A DNA stretch of 47,015 nt. Origin: JAFGQU01 sp964483625 (GTDB lineage Bacteria; Omnitrophota; Gorgyraeia; Duberdicusellales; 4484-171). Location: contig CAZABB010000013.1 of the NCBI GenBank assembly GCA_964483625.1, positions 1 to 47,015 of the forward strand. The letters are read 5' to 3'. Of this stretch, positions 16,449 through 24,018 are shown in pieces (the first letter of the stretch is position 1; every line of letters begins with the position of its first letter). The notes under the pieces are model-generated. The model did not search any database. It was not told the DNA's origin and worked only from the letters and a program-made list of their open reading frames with translations. Position numbers and translations under genes: made by a program.

Positions 16449-18200
16449 TTATAGGTATTTTGTAATATCGTCCTTTAAAACACTACTTATTTTTTCCTTA
16501 AGGTACGCTTCCATATCTTTAATCGTTCCGTATTTAAAACATTCCTGAGCCATCTGGCGGACATCTGAGTAACGGATACGGGAAATAATTTCTTTGATCC
16601 TGGGAATATTGCGCGGCGGCATGCTTACCTCATCAATACCGAAACCCACCAGAAGCACCCCGAACAAAGGATCTCCCGCCATCTCTCCGCACATACCGAC
16701 CCAGATCTTATTGGCATGACCGGCATCGATCACTTCTTTGATTAGTTTTAATACCGCCGGATGAGCCGGAGCGTAAAGATGCGCGACCTTTTCATCGGCC
16801 CGGTCAATAGCCAATGAATACTGAATAAGATCATTGGTCCCGATGCTGAAAAAATCACATTCCCGGGCAAGGATATCCGCGGTAAGCGCCGCCGAGGGTA
16901 CCTCGATCATAACCCCGATGGGTATTTTGTCATCGAATCTCTTGTTTTCTTTTTTCAGTTCTTTCTTGCATTCATCCAGAATAGCCCGCGCCTCTTTAAC
17001 CTCTTCGACTCCGGATATCATCGGAAACATGATCTTTATATTGGTCCCGTAGGACGCCCTTAAAATCGCGCGTAGCTGCTGTTTGAAAATGTGAGGATTG
17101 GCCAGACAAAACCGGATCGCCCGCCATCCTAAAAACGGCGTCATCTCCCGGGGCAAATCGGGCTTGGAAAGGAATTTGTCCCCGCCGATATCGATCGTAC
17201 GGATGATGACCGAATGAGGTTTCACCTTTTTAGCCACCGCCGAGTAGGCTTTATACTGTTCCTCCTCGGTAGGGAGGTCTCTTCTTCCCAGGAACATGTA
17301 CTCGGTACGATAGAGGCCCACCCCTTCAGCTTTGTACTCATCCACCAGATGCAATTCTTCCGGAAGCTCCAGATTCGCCGAAACAATAAGGCGCTTCTTA
17401 TCCTTTGTCTGGGTCTTGAGCGTCCTGGGAATATGGATTTTCAGCGCCTGCTTCCCGGTTTCTCTGATCTTCGCCTGATAATCTTTTATTCGTTTGGCGG
17501 TGGGATGGATGTAGACCAGACCTTCGGTGCCGTCGACGATGAGTTTATCCCCGTTCCGGATATGCTCAGTGGCGGTTTTTGTCCCGACAACCGCCGGGAT
17601 CCCCAGGTTACGGGCGATAATCGCCGTATGCGCGGTACGTCCTCCCACGTCGGTAACGAATCCGAGAATGTTCGCCTTGGGGAGGCTGGCGGTTTCCGAC
17701 GGAGAGAGGTCGTGCGAGACGATAATTACTTTCTCTTTCACGTGATCAAGCGTCTGCATATCGATATTCAGCATCTTCCGCAGAACCCGTTTGGCCACGT
17801 CTTCGATATCAAAAGCACGTTCTTTCAGATAAGCGTCTTCCAACTTCTGGAGGATATCGATATACTTCTTTATACTCTGGGAAAACGCGTATTCGACATT
17901 GATCCGTTTGTTTTTAATCTGATTGATGATATCTTCGATCAGCAGCCTGTCCTCAAGGACCAGCATATGGGCTTCGAATATCTTGGCGTGATCGTACCCG
18001 AGTTGATCGTCGATCTGACGCTGGAGACTGCTGATCTCCTTTCGGGTTTCAATTAACGCCTCTTCCAGACGGTATATCTCCCGGGAAATATCCTCAAACG
18101 ATATTTTTTTCTTGGGAACATCGATCGTTTCCGACTGCACGTAAAACGCCTTCCCGATAGAGATCCCTTCTGACGCGGCGATTCCGACTATTTTATTCAT
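16449..18200 (-). CDS. ptsI: Phosphoenolpyruvate-protein phosphotransferase (PTS Enzyme I)
   Basis: 583 aa, moving phosphate from PEP to HPr. The phospho-His is H191 in GGRTAHTAIIARNLGIPAVVG (residues 187-207). The C-terminal PEP-binding barrel includes GLYRTEYMF, TIDIGGDK and the catalytic-Cys segment VGMCGEMAGDP. There is no N-terminal GAF domain, so it is the sugar-type EI rather than PtsP. The start overlaps the HPr stop by 8 bp. No EIIB or EIIC gene is in view, so transport use is unproven. Confidence 0.97.
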   Translation of the reverse strand: MNKIVGIAASEGISIGKAFYVQSETIDVPKKKISFEDISREIYRLEEALIETRKEISSLQRQIDDQLGYDHAKIFEAHMLVLEDRLLIEDIINQIKNKRINVEYAFSQSIKKYIDILQKLEDAYLKERAFDIEDVAKRVLRKMLNIDMQTLDHVKEKVIIVSHDLSPSETASLPKANILGFVTDVGGRTAHTAIIARNLGIPAVVGTKTATEHIRNGDKLIVDGTEGLVYIHPTAKRIKDYQAKIRETGKQALKIHIPRTLKTQTKDKKRLIVSANLELPEELHLVDEYKAEGVGLYRTEYMFLGRRDLPTEEEQYKAYSAVAKKVKPHSVIIRTIDIGGDKFLSKPDLPREMTPFLGWRAIRFCLANPHIFKQQLRAILRASYGTNIKIMFPMISGVEEVKEARAILDECKKELKKENKRFDDKIPIGVMIEVPSAALTADILARECDFFSIGTNDLIQYSLAIDRADEKVAHLYAPAHPAVLKLIKEVIDAGHANKIWVGMCGEMAGDPLFGVLLVGFGIDEVSMPPRNIPRIKEIISRIRYSDVRQMAQECFKYGTIKDMEAYLKEKISSVLKDDITKYL

Positions 18201-18459
18201 GGTCTGTTCCCAGAAAATCTTTCAGTTCTTTAAATGCCTCTTCGGCATCATCTCCCTCAACGATCAGCGTAATTTGAGACCCCTTCTGAACACCCAGACT
18301 CAATATGCCGATAATGGATTTAGCATCCACTATTTCATCATCCTTCCGCAGACGTACAGTCGAATCATATTTGTTCGTAATCTGCACGAATAACGCCGCC
18401 GGCCGGGCATGCAGGCCGTGCTCGTTATTGACTATGATTTTCTCCTCAAAGCGCTCCAT
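18193..18459 (-). CDS. ptsH: Phosphocarrier protein HPr
   Basis: 88 aa. The active His17 is in GLHARPAA. Ser48 in DAKSIIGILSLG matches the regulatory serine phosphorylated by HPr kinase in Gram-positives and several Gram-negatives, so kinase control is possible; no hprK is in this window. It overlaps yvcK by 28 bp and ptsI by 8 bp. The overlap with yvcK is unusually long, and the start at 18459 is fixed by the HPr N-terminal fold (about 8 residues before the first strand). Confidence 0.96.
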   Translation of the reverse strand: MERFEEKIIVNNEHGLHARPAALFVQITNKYDSTVRLRKDDEIVDAKSIIGILSLGVQKGSQITLIVEGDDAEEAFKELKDFLGTDHE

Positions 18460-19700
18460 TTCCTTTTAAACTGATTGTAGATGTTTATAACACACTTCGC
18501 TGTCTTAAACGGATCATGCCGCAGGTAATCGCTCCGGCTGACGATATCATCTTCAAACACAAGAATGTTATTTTTTTCAATACGATGGATGTCAGGTATC
18601 ACCGGAAACGACTTTTCCTGTGAATACTTCAAAAGCAGTTCCGACTCCAGCTTACCGCAATTGACCAGACAGGTATTAAATATCCCCCGGCCGGTATGTG
18701 AAATAAGCGTTTCCACGTGGCTGGCCGCCGTATAATTATCGGTTTCGCCATGTTGAGTCATCACGTTACAGATATATATCTTCATAATATCGGTACGCGA
18801 AAGCAATGTGTCTTTGACCCCCTGGATCAAAACATTGGGCAAAATACTGGTGAAAAGACTTCCCGGCCCGACAATAATGATATCGGCTTCTTTAATGACT
18901 TCCAGCGCTTCCGGGTTCGCTTTTACATCCTGAGGAATAAGCGTGATCCGCTTGATACCTTTTTGCTGCTGATTGATCTTGTCTTCCCCCTCCAATGTCG
19001 TTCCATCGACATACTCAGCCCGCAGGCGCACATTGGCGAGACTGGCCGGTATTACCTGCCCGCGAATTGCCAGGACCCGGCTTGATTCTTCGATAGCATC
19101 ACGGAAGCTCCCCGTGACCTGAGTCATCGCGGTGATGAAAATATTCCCGAAACTGTGGCCTTTAATACCATTGCCCTCCTGAAACCGGTATTGAAAAAGG
19201 TCACGCATCAATTGCGGCACTTCCGCCAGAGAAACCAGGCAGTTACGGATATCTCCCGGGGGCAATATGCCGAATTCTTCACGCAAACGGCCGGAGGATC
19301 CCCCCTCATCAGCAACCGTAACAATCGCCGAGATGTTCGTCGTATACTCTTTTAATCCTTCAAGGATGCTGGAAAGCCCCGTCCCGCCGCCGATGGTAAC
19401 GATCTTGGGACCCTTCGAAAGGTATCGTTTCTCATAAATAATATCAATGAGCCCTTTGTCTTTCTTGGGATAAATAACATCAAAAAAACTTTTTGTCAGA
19501 GAGACCGTGCCCATGATTACCAGGATCAGCGCCGAAAGAAAAATAATACCGTCAATGATCTTAATCGGGATAATGTCATCCAGAAAAAAACGGATACCGA
19601 AAAACACAAGGCATACCGCCCCGCCCAACATCAGGGATATCCAGCGTTTTATCTTTAATCCCGGATAAAACCACTTTATTATTTTTACGATCCTCTCCAT
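18432..19700 (-). CDS. yvcK: YvcK/CofD-like protein (gluconeogenesis/morphology factor) with N-terminal membrane segments
   Basis: 422 aa. Two hydrophobic segments (about residues 20-65) precede the CofD-like Rossmann domain, with KIVTIGGGTGLSSILEGLK, VTVADEGGSSGRLR and PPGDIRNCLVSL. YvcK proteins bind UDP-sugars and are needed for growth on gluconeogenic carbon and for normal cell shape in Bacillus. In Firmicutes yvcK sits with hpr-like crh, so its placement beside HPr fits. The N-terminal membrane anchor is seen in some lineages only. It overlaps the EIIA gene by one base (TGATG). Confidence 0.93.
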   Translation of the reverse strand: MERIVKIIKWFYPGLKIKRWISLMLGGAVCLVFFGIRFFLDDIIPIKIIDGIIFLSALILVIMGTVSLTKSFFDVIYPKKDKGLIDIIYEKRYLSKGPKIVTIGGGTGLSSILEGLKEYTTNISAIVTVADEGGSSGRLREEFGILPPGDIRNCLVSLAEVPQLMRDLFQYRFQEGNGIKGHSFGNIFITAMTQVTGSFRDAIEESSRVLAIRGQVIPASLANVRLRAEYVDGTTLEGEDKINQQQKGIKRITLIPQDVKANPEALEVIKEADIIIVGPGSLFTSILPNVLIQGVKDTLLSRTDIMKIYICNVMTQHGETDNYTAASHVETLISHTGRGIFNTCLVNCGKLESELLLKYSQEKSFPVIPDIHRIEKNNILVFEDDIVSRSDYLRHDPFKTAKCVINIYNQFKRKWSALRRKS

Positions 19701-20173
19701 CAGACCAGCGACTGTTGCTTCTTAACGGCCGCAACAATATCTTCAGACTGGGCAAAGTTTCTCAGGTTTTGGACAAAGTATTTATCGCGAAGAATCCGTG
19801 CTAAAAGAGCGAGTATTTTTAAGTGCAGACCAGCTTCTTTTTGATTGGAAAGAAGCAAGACGATAATATACACGGGCTCGCCGTCTAATGATTCAAATTC
19901 GACGCCTTCTGAAGCGATCCCGATGCATAAAACGATATCTTTAATACATTCCAGACGGGCATGCGGCAGGGCAATTCCTCCCCCGATCGCGGTGGATCCC
20001 ATATCTTCCCGCTGGCTAAGGAACTTAAGTATTTCCCGTTTATGAACTTTATCTATTTTTTTAACGGCGATGAGGTGATCGATCATCGTCGTCAGAATCG
20101 CCCGTTTATTCTTGCCTTTAACTCCTAAAACAACACTGTCGGGATCGAAATAGTTCAACAAATCTAACGCCAT
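19700..20173 (-). CDS. PTS EIIA domain protein, fructose/nitrogen (PtsN-like) class
   Basis: 157 aa, a single EIIA domain. The phosphorylatable His71 lies in GGIALPHARL. The VEFESLDGEPVYIIVLLLS segment is typical of the mannitol/fructose class. With no EIIB/EIIC partner it most likely acts as a regulatory phosphate sink, as PtsN does, reading PEP status through EI and HPr. Its ATG follows an AGGA about 5 bases upstream. The gene starts 45 bp after tRNA-Gly with no convincing terminator between, so it may be read from the tRNA promoter. Confidence 0.92.
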   Translation of the reverse strand: MALDLLNYFDPDSVVLGVKGKNKRAILTTMIDHLIAVKKIDKVHKREILKFLSQREDMGSTAIGGGIALPHARLECIKDIVLCIGIASEGVEFESLDGEPVYIIVLLLSNQKEAGLHLKILALLARILRDKYFVQNLRNFAQSEDIVAAVKKQQSLV

Positions 20174-20218
20174 AAAATCCTAAAGCAGTTAATCCGCCTT
20201 CTCCTTTTTTTCATAAAA

Positions 20219-20290
20219 AGCGAGGGACGGGACTTGAACCCGCAACCTCCACGTTGGCAACGTGAAGCTCTACCGTTGAGCTACCCTCGC
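20219..20290 (-). tRNA. tRNA-Gly (GCC)
   Basis: 72 nt including the discriminator U. The acceptor arms GCGAGGG/CCCTCGC pair fully. The anticodon stem TCACG/CGTGG encloses loop TTGCCAA, giving anticodon GCC. The T arm GCGGGTTCAAGTCCCGT is intact. CCA is not encoded. Confidence 0.97.
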
Positions 20291-20302
20291 AAGCGGCATA
20301 GT
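20291..20302 (-). promoter_or_regulatory. 12-mer box immediately 5' of tRNA-Gly, shared with tRNA-Leu
   Basis: On the minus strand ACTATGCCGCTT abuts the mature tRNA 5' end. The identical 12-mer abuts tRNA-Leu (20722-20733). It may be the -10/discriminator part of a stable-RNA promoter (CTAT followed by GC-rich bases) or a conserved processing leader. Confidence 0.45.
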
Positions 20303-20308
20303 TTTCAT

Positions 20309-20351
20309 AAAGTCACCAGTGCACCACGTCACCAGCCACCAGCCACCAGCC
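20309..20351. repeat. CACCAG-word tandem array
   Basis: Iterated GTCACCAG, CACCACG and CCACCAG words lie upstream of tRNA-Gly. It begins with the same GTCAC stem as the GTCACA elements but has no inverted partner. The remaining bases between 20303 and 20386 show no gene. Confidence 0.5.
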
Positions 20352-20386
20352 AGAAATCCAAAAATTATCAATTAACAAAGAACGTG

Positions 20387-20408
20387 AAAAAAAACCGGCG
20401 CTTGCGCC
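20387..20408 (-). terminator. Short intrinsic terminator after tRNA-Leu
   Basis: On the minus strand a compact GGCGCAAGCGCC hairpin is followed after GG by eight T. The stem is short (4-5 bp) but GC-only, and the T-run is clean. It would end the tRNA-Lys/tRNA-Leu transcript before tRNA-Gly. Confidence 0.5.
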
Positions 20409-20520
20409 TACGCAGATGATCGCAGACGGAATGTACAGATCATCGCAGATTATAAAACATTTTACTGTTCAAAGAACACTTTTATCATCCAGTCTCTTCC
20501 CGCCCCTTAACATTTGGATT

Positions 20521-20559
20521 CAGCGGAATCCCGATAGATATGTACATATCGGTACGGGA
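20521..20559. repeat. Diverged third copy of the 84-bp palindromic module core
   Basis: 34 of 39 positions match the core of the copies at 35322-35405 and 36817-36900. The 14-bp palindrome GATATGTACATATC is flanked by TCCCG and CGGGA. The GTCACA-bearing ends are missing. The surrounding 20409-20639 holds no gene that I can support, only related short repeats such as AGAACACTTTTAT (also at 20774). Confidence 0.6.
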
Positions 20560-20588
20560 GGTCTACCCCGAAGATTTTCAAAGAAGAG
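20560..20588. repeat. 29-bp direct repeat, copy 1 (copy 2 at 20983-21011)
   Basis: GGTCTACCCCGAAGA followed by TTTTCAAAGAAGAG recurs at 20983-21011 with about four changes, and its TTTCAAAGAAGAG tail recurs at 20904-20916. Together these show that the tRNA spacer was built by local duplication. Confidence 0.6.
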
Positions 20589-20639
20589 TTTTTTTCTATC
20601 CGCTAACCGCTGTCCGATACACGCTCATCGCTATTTACG

Positions 20640-20721
20640 TGCGGATGGGGAGAGTTGAACTCCCACCCCACAAAGGACAGGATTCTAAGTCCTGCGCGTC
20701 TGCCAGTTCCGCCACATCCGC
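20640..20721 (-). tRNA. tRNA-Leu (TAG)
   Basis: 82 nt with discriminator A. Acceptor arms GCGGATG/CATCCGC pair. The long variable arm is typical of class II tRNAs. Anticodon stem CAGGA/TCCTG encloses CTTAGAA, giving anticodon TAG (CUA codons). CCA is not encoded. Confidence 0.95.
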
Positions 20722-20733
20722 AAGCGGCATAGT
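20722..20733 (-). promoter_or_regulatory. 12-mer box immediately 5' of tRNA-Leu
   Basis: Identical to the 12-mer in front of tRNA-Gly (ACTATGCCGCTT on the minus strand). Directly upstream lies a perfect 8-bp inverted repeat (20735-20754). Confidence 0.45.
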
Positions 20734-20734
20734 C

Positions 20735-20754
20735 TTTGCAGACTGTTCTGCAAA
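20735..20754. repeat. Perfect 8-bp inverted repeat upstream of tRNA-Leu
   Basis: TTTGCAGA and TCTGCAAA are separated by CTGT. It overlaps the region expected for promoter -35 contacts of tRNA-Leu, so it could be an operator. No T-run follows, so it is not a terminator. The remaining spacer 20755-20870 has no gene. Confidence 0.55.
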
Positions 20755-20870
20755 TAGAGCTATTTCACTCAGAGAACACTTTTATCCCTGGAATCCTCAT
20801 CCTTGAGGATGCCTTTTGCGTTTAGTTCACTTTTCGAGTGTGCGGTAATTCACATGCCGCTTCATGGGGG

Positions 20871-20958
20871 ACTCCGCCCCCTCTGACGCGACACTCCAAG
20901 CACTTTCAAAGAAGAGACGCCCTCGTGTCGCTGTCACCCCTGAAGTAACCCACAGAAG
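20871..20958. repeat. ~90-bp dispersed direct repeat with conserved stem, copy 1
   Basis: Matches 37099-37189. Shared blocks: CTCCGCCCCCTCTGACG, GCCCTCGTGTC, CTGTCACCCCTG and GCAGAAG-like ends. An 11-bp stem forms between TGACGCGACAC (20884-20894) and GTGTCGCTGTCA (20925-20936) with one bulged T. The other copy keeps the stem despite base changes. It lies between tRNA-Lys and tRNA-Leu. Confidence 0.65.
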
Positions 20959-21071
20959 AAAAATAATTTTTCTATCCGTGTTGGTCTACCCCGGAGACCT
21001 TCAAAGAAGAGATTAATTTTCTATTTCCTTCACGCAGTACGCGTTTCGCGTTACTCGTTACCTGTTTTTCG

Positions 21072-21144
21072 TGAGCCGCCCGAGGCTCGAACTCGGCACC
21101 CTCGGCTTAAAAGGCCGATGCTCTACCAGATGAGCTAGCGGCTC
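21072..21144 (-). tRNA. tRNA-Lys (TTT)
   Basis: 73 nt with discriminator A. Acceptor arms GAGCCGC/GCGGCTC pair. Anticodon stem TCGGC/GCCGA encloses CTTTTAA, giving anticodon TTT. It lies 54 bp after the frr stop, and the short spacer carries TCGTCGTACG word repeats. Confidence 0.97.
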
Positions 21145-21198
21145 GATCTTCCGTCGTTCGTCGTACGCATATCGTCGTACGTACCGGTATGAAAAACT

Positions 21199-21759
21199 TC
21201 AGAATTCTCTGAGCTCTTTTTCTTTGCTTTCAAGAAGCTTATCCATCTCTTTGGCATACTGATCGGTAAGCTTCTGCAGCTGGTCTTCCAGTTTGAACTT
21301 TTCGTCTTCGGAAATTTTTTTCTCTTTTTCCAGCTGCTTGATCCGGTCTTTCCCTTCCCGGCGTACCGTACGGATGGAAACTTTCCCTTCTTCGGCGACT
21401 TTCTTGACGATTTTGATCAGCTCCTCCCGGCGTTCCTCCGAAAGAGGCGGCGTGATCAGACGAATAACCTTTCCGTCAACAATAGGCGTAATCCCCAGAT
21501 CACTCTGCATGACCGCTTTCTCGACCTCCTTGATCGAAGTAGGATCCCAGGGGGTAATAACCAGAAGTTTAGCCTCCGGGACGCTGATCGTTGCCAGATC
21601 TTTGATCATTGTCGGCGTACCGTAATAATCAACCCGGATACCTTCGACCATTTTAGGATTAGCCCGGCCGGAACGGACTTCGTGGAACTCCCTGTTGGTC
21701 GACTCCACCGATTTTTTCATATTGGCTTCAATTTCTTTGAGCAGTTGTTTTCCTATCAT
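21199..21759 (-). CDS. frr: Ribosome recycling factor
   Basis: 186 aa, the standard length. With EF-G it splits post-termination ribosomes. The long three-helix bundle is interrupted by the beta-alpha-beta domain at about residues 31-105. Seen: REFHEVRSGRANPKMVEGI, VEKAVMQSDLGITP, VIRLITPPLSEERREEL and the charged C-terminal helix. It follows pyrH by 15 bp in the conserved rpsB-tsf-pyrH-frr order. Confidence 0.98.
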   Translation of the reverse strand: MIGKQLLKEIEANMKKSVESTNREFHEVRSGRANPKMVEGIRVDYYGTPTMIKDLATISVPEAKLLVITPWDPTSIKEVEKAVMQSDLGITPIVDGKVIRLITPPLSEERREELIKIVKKVAEEGKVSIRTVRREGKDRIKQLEKEKKISEDEKFKLEDQLQKLTDQYAKEMDKLLESKEKELREF

Positions 21760-21774
21760 AATCGGCCTCCTTTT

Positions 21775-22494
21775 CTAACCAATACGCGTTCCGATTTCCG
21801 TACCGTTAACGATACTTTTAAGATTGGATGGTTTGGTATAATTAAAGACAATAACCGGAAGCTTATTTTCCATGCACAGAGTGATCGCCGTCGCGTCAAT
21901 CACTTTCAGCCCCTGGTTCAACACGTCGATATAATTCAATTTCTTATAGAATACGGCTTTCTTGTCCTTCATCGGATCGGTCGAATACACCCCGTCGACC
22001 TTGGTCCCTTTTAAAAGAATTTCGGCTCCGATCTCAATGCTCCGTAACGCCGCGGCGGTATCGGTGGTAAAATAGGGATTCCCTGTCCCGGCGACAAAGA
22101 TAACTACCCGTTTTTTCTCAAGATGCCTCATGGCTTTGCGCCGGATATACGGCTCGGCAATCTGGTTCATCCCGATTGCCGTCATCACCCGGGTAGGGAC
22201 ATCGATCTTCTCCAGGGCATTCTGCAGAGCCAATCCGTTCAACGCGGTTGCCAGCATCCCCATATAGTCGGCAACGGTGCGTTCGATCTGGAAGCCCATT
22301 GACTGCCGGCCACCCCGGAAAATATTCCCTCCGCCCACAACCAGAGCGACTTCTATCCCGGTTTCAGCCACAGCCTTTATCTGCCGGGCAAGAGCCGCGC
22401 ACATGGAACTTTCAATTCCATGTTCTTGATTCTTTAAGAATGCTTCACCGCTTAATTTAAGGAGAATCCGCTTATACTTCTTCTTCATCAACAT
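21775..22494 (-). CDS. pyrH: UMP kinase
   Basis: Hexameric amino-acid-kinase-fold enzyme making UDP, about 239 aa. Seen: RILLKLSGEAFL, VVGGGNIFRGGR, GMLATALNGLALQNALE and VFVAGTGNPYFTTDTAAALR. Two ATGs compete: 22494 and 22488. An AGG lies about 8 bases before the second, so 22488 (MKKKYKR) may be the true start. It overlaps the end of tsf by 17-23 bp, indicating coupled translation. Confidence 0.97.
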   Translation of the reverse strand: MLMKKKYKRILLKLSGEAFLKNQEHGIESSMCAALARQIKAVAETGIEVALVVGGGNIFRGGRQSMGFQIERTVADYMGMLATALNGLALQNALEKIDVPTRVMTAIGMNQIAEPYIRRKAMRHLEKKRVVIFVAGTGNPYFTTDTAAALRSIEIGAEILLKGTKVDGVYSTDPMKDKKAVFYKKLNYIDVLNQGLKVIDATAITLCMENKLPVIVFNYTKPSNLKSIVNGTEIGTRIG

Positions 22495-23008
22495 CGCCTA
22501 ACGCAAATCGCACAAACCGCTTGATTACCACGTTCTCTCCGGTCTGCGCGATCACTTGCTTCAAATAGTCAGCAATGGTGAGGGAGGCATCTTTTACGAA
22601 TGTTTGTTCAAGAAGGCACACGTTTTTACAATATTCCTCAGGATGTTCCGCTCTGGCCAGCTCATCTTTGGGCACATCATCTCTGGTGAGATAGCAGGGC
22701 CTGGCCGCGGCGACATGCATCGCGATATCCTTGGCAAACTTCTTAAACGCGTCGGTACGCGCCACGAAATCCGTCTCGCAATTGACTTCGACCAAAGCGC
22801 CCATATCCTGACTAAAATGGATATAGGCCTCGATCACTCCCTGAGAGACCTGACGTCCTTTGCGTTTTTCCATGATCGATATACCGCGCAGCTTGAGCAC
22901 CTCCAAAGCCTTGTTGAAGTCGCCTTCGGACTCCTCTAACGCCCGGCGGCATTCATTGATACCCAATGACGTGCTTTCTCTCAACTTTTTTATTTTGTCC
23001 AAACTCAT
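22472..23008 (-). CDS. tsf: Elongation factor Ts, short form
   Basis: 178 aa nucleotide-exchange factor for EF-Tu. The N-terminal UBA-like domain (LRESTSLGINECRRALEES) is followed by the catalytic-core VNCETDFVARTDAFKKF. It has only one core subdomain, like the short Thermus-type EF-Ts, and lacks the second half and coiled coil of the E. coli protein. The SD is AGGAG-type with good spacing. Confidence 0.97.
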   Translation of the reverse strand: MSLDKIKKLRESTSLGINECRRALEESEGDFNKALEVLKLRGISIMEKRKGRQVSQGVIEAYIHFSQDMGALVEVNCETDFVARTDAFKKFAKDIAMHVAAARPCYLTRDDVPKDELARAEHPEEYCKNVCLLEQTFVKDASLTIADYLKQVIAQTGENVVIKRFVRFALGDVDEEEV

Positions 23009-23057
23009 ACTTATCTCCTCCTCGTATAATCTCGGTGCTTCTCCGGCCCTGATACGT

Positions 23058-23828
23058 TTACTTTTGACTGTCTTCTACTACTTCCTGAGCCGGTTCTTTC
23101 TGCTCCTGATTTGGTTCAGAAGCTGCCTGGGGAGCGTCTTTCGACTGCTTACGAGCCTTAGCGATGGCTTCAATAAGATAGGAAGTAATAGCCCGTACTG
23201 ACTTGATCGCATCATCATTGCCGGGGATCGGATAGTCAATCGACTCAGGATCCCCATCGGTATCAATCAATGCGATCACGGGAATTGAAAGTTTGTTCGC
23301 TTCTCTTACGCAGGCAATTTCCTTTTTCGGGTCTACGATAAAAACGCACTGGGGTAACTGACGCATTTCGCCCACTCCGGAATAGATTTTATCCATCCGG
23401 TCAAGCTCCTTACTGAGCTTTACTTTTTCCTTATGCGGCAGTTTATTGAGGCCGCCGGTCTCTTTCTGCTTTTTGAGATTGGTATAGGTCTGAATCCGGG
23501 AAAGAATGGTAGGGAAATTGGTTAGAAATCCACCAATCCAGCGTTCGACAATGAACGGCATCTCACACTGGGTCGCCAGTTCACGAATCGTATCGCGCAG
23601 CTGCTTTTTGGTCGCGACGAAAAGCATCTTCCCGTCATCTTTAACCATTTCCTCTATAAATTCACGGCTTTTCTCTAATAGATCCGCTGTCTTTTCCAGA
23701 TCAATAATATAAATATTCTTTTTCTTGCCGAAGATAAACTTCTTCATCCGGGGGTTCCAGTGCTTGCTTAAATGCCCAAAATGCACCCCGTTTTCGAGTA
23801 AATTCCTTATTATTTCCGGTAACGCCAT
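23058..23828 (-). CDS. rpsB: Ribosomal protein S2
   Basis: 256 aa component of the 30S subunit. Seen: GVHFGHLSKHWNPRMKKFI, FVATKKQLRD, PFIVERWIGGFLTNF, VFIVDPKKEIACVREAN, and YPIPGNDDAIKSVRAIT. A Gln/Glu-rich C-terminal tail (after residue 228) goes beyond the usual fold. A strong AGGAGG Shine-Dalgarno precedes the ATG, and a recognisable promoter lies 23-50 bp upstream. Confidence 0.98.
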   Translation of the reverse strand: MALPEIIRNLLENGVHFGHLSKHWNPRMKKFIFGKKKNIYIIDLEKTADLLEKSREFIEEMVKDDGKMLFVATKKQLRDTIRELATQCEMPFIVERWIGGFLTNFPTILSRIQTYTNLKKQKETGGLNKLPHKEKVKLSKELDRMDKIYSGVGEMRQLPQCVFIVDPKKEIACVREANKLSIPVIALIDTDGDPESIDYPIPGNDDAIKSVRAITSYLIEAIAKARKQSKDAPQAASEPNQEQKEPAQEVVEDSQK

Positions 23829-23850
23829 AGTCCTCCTTTTTTAAAGAAAA

Positions 23851-23878
23851 AGTATACCACAATCTTTCCCTGTTGCAA
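23851..23878 (-). promoter_or_regulatory. Sigma-70-type promoter of rpsB-tsf-pyrH-frr
   Basis: On the minus strand TTGCAA (23873-23878), a 16-bp spacer, then TATACT (23851-23856) with an extended TGG just before the -10. It points into rpsB and leaves a leader of about 16-20 nt carrying the AGGAGG. Confidence 0.7.
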
Positions 23879-23955
23879 CTATTTTATTTTATACGCTTTT
23901 TTGAGCTAAAACAGGCCGTTATCCCGCTGTTTTTCGAATTCATCCTGCCGGTCAT

Positions 23956-23973
23956 TATATATTATAATATATA
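23956..23973. repeat. 18-bp perfect AT palindrome downstream of the msbA-like gene
   Basis: Alternating A/T bases 23956-23973 form a perfect palindrome, nested between CCGGC/GCCGG arms. It sits between the exporter stop and the rpsB promoter. It may act as a hairpin stop for the exporter transcript although no clean T-run follows. The rest of 23879-24018 is featureless. Confidence 0.45.
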
Positions 23974-24018
23974 TTGCAGGGGCCGGCGGGGATCCGGTTC
24001 AGACCAAAAATACGCGAC

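Noticed and set aside
20416..20806. Plus-strand reading frames across the tRNA-Leu region
   Set aside because: They run antisense through the tRNA and the repeats, have no ribosome binding site and no protein-like composition.
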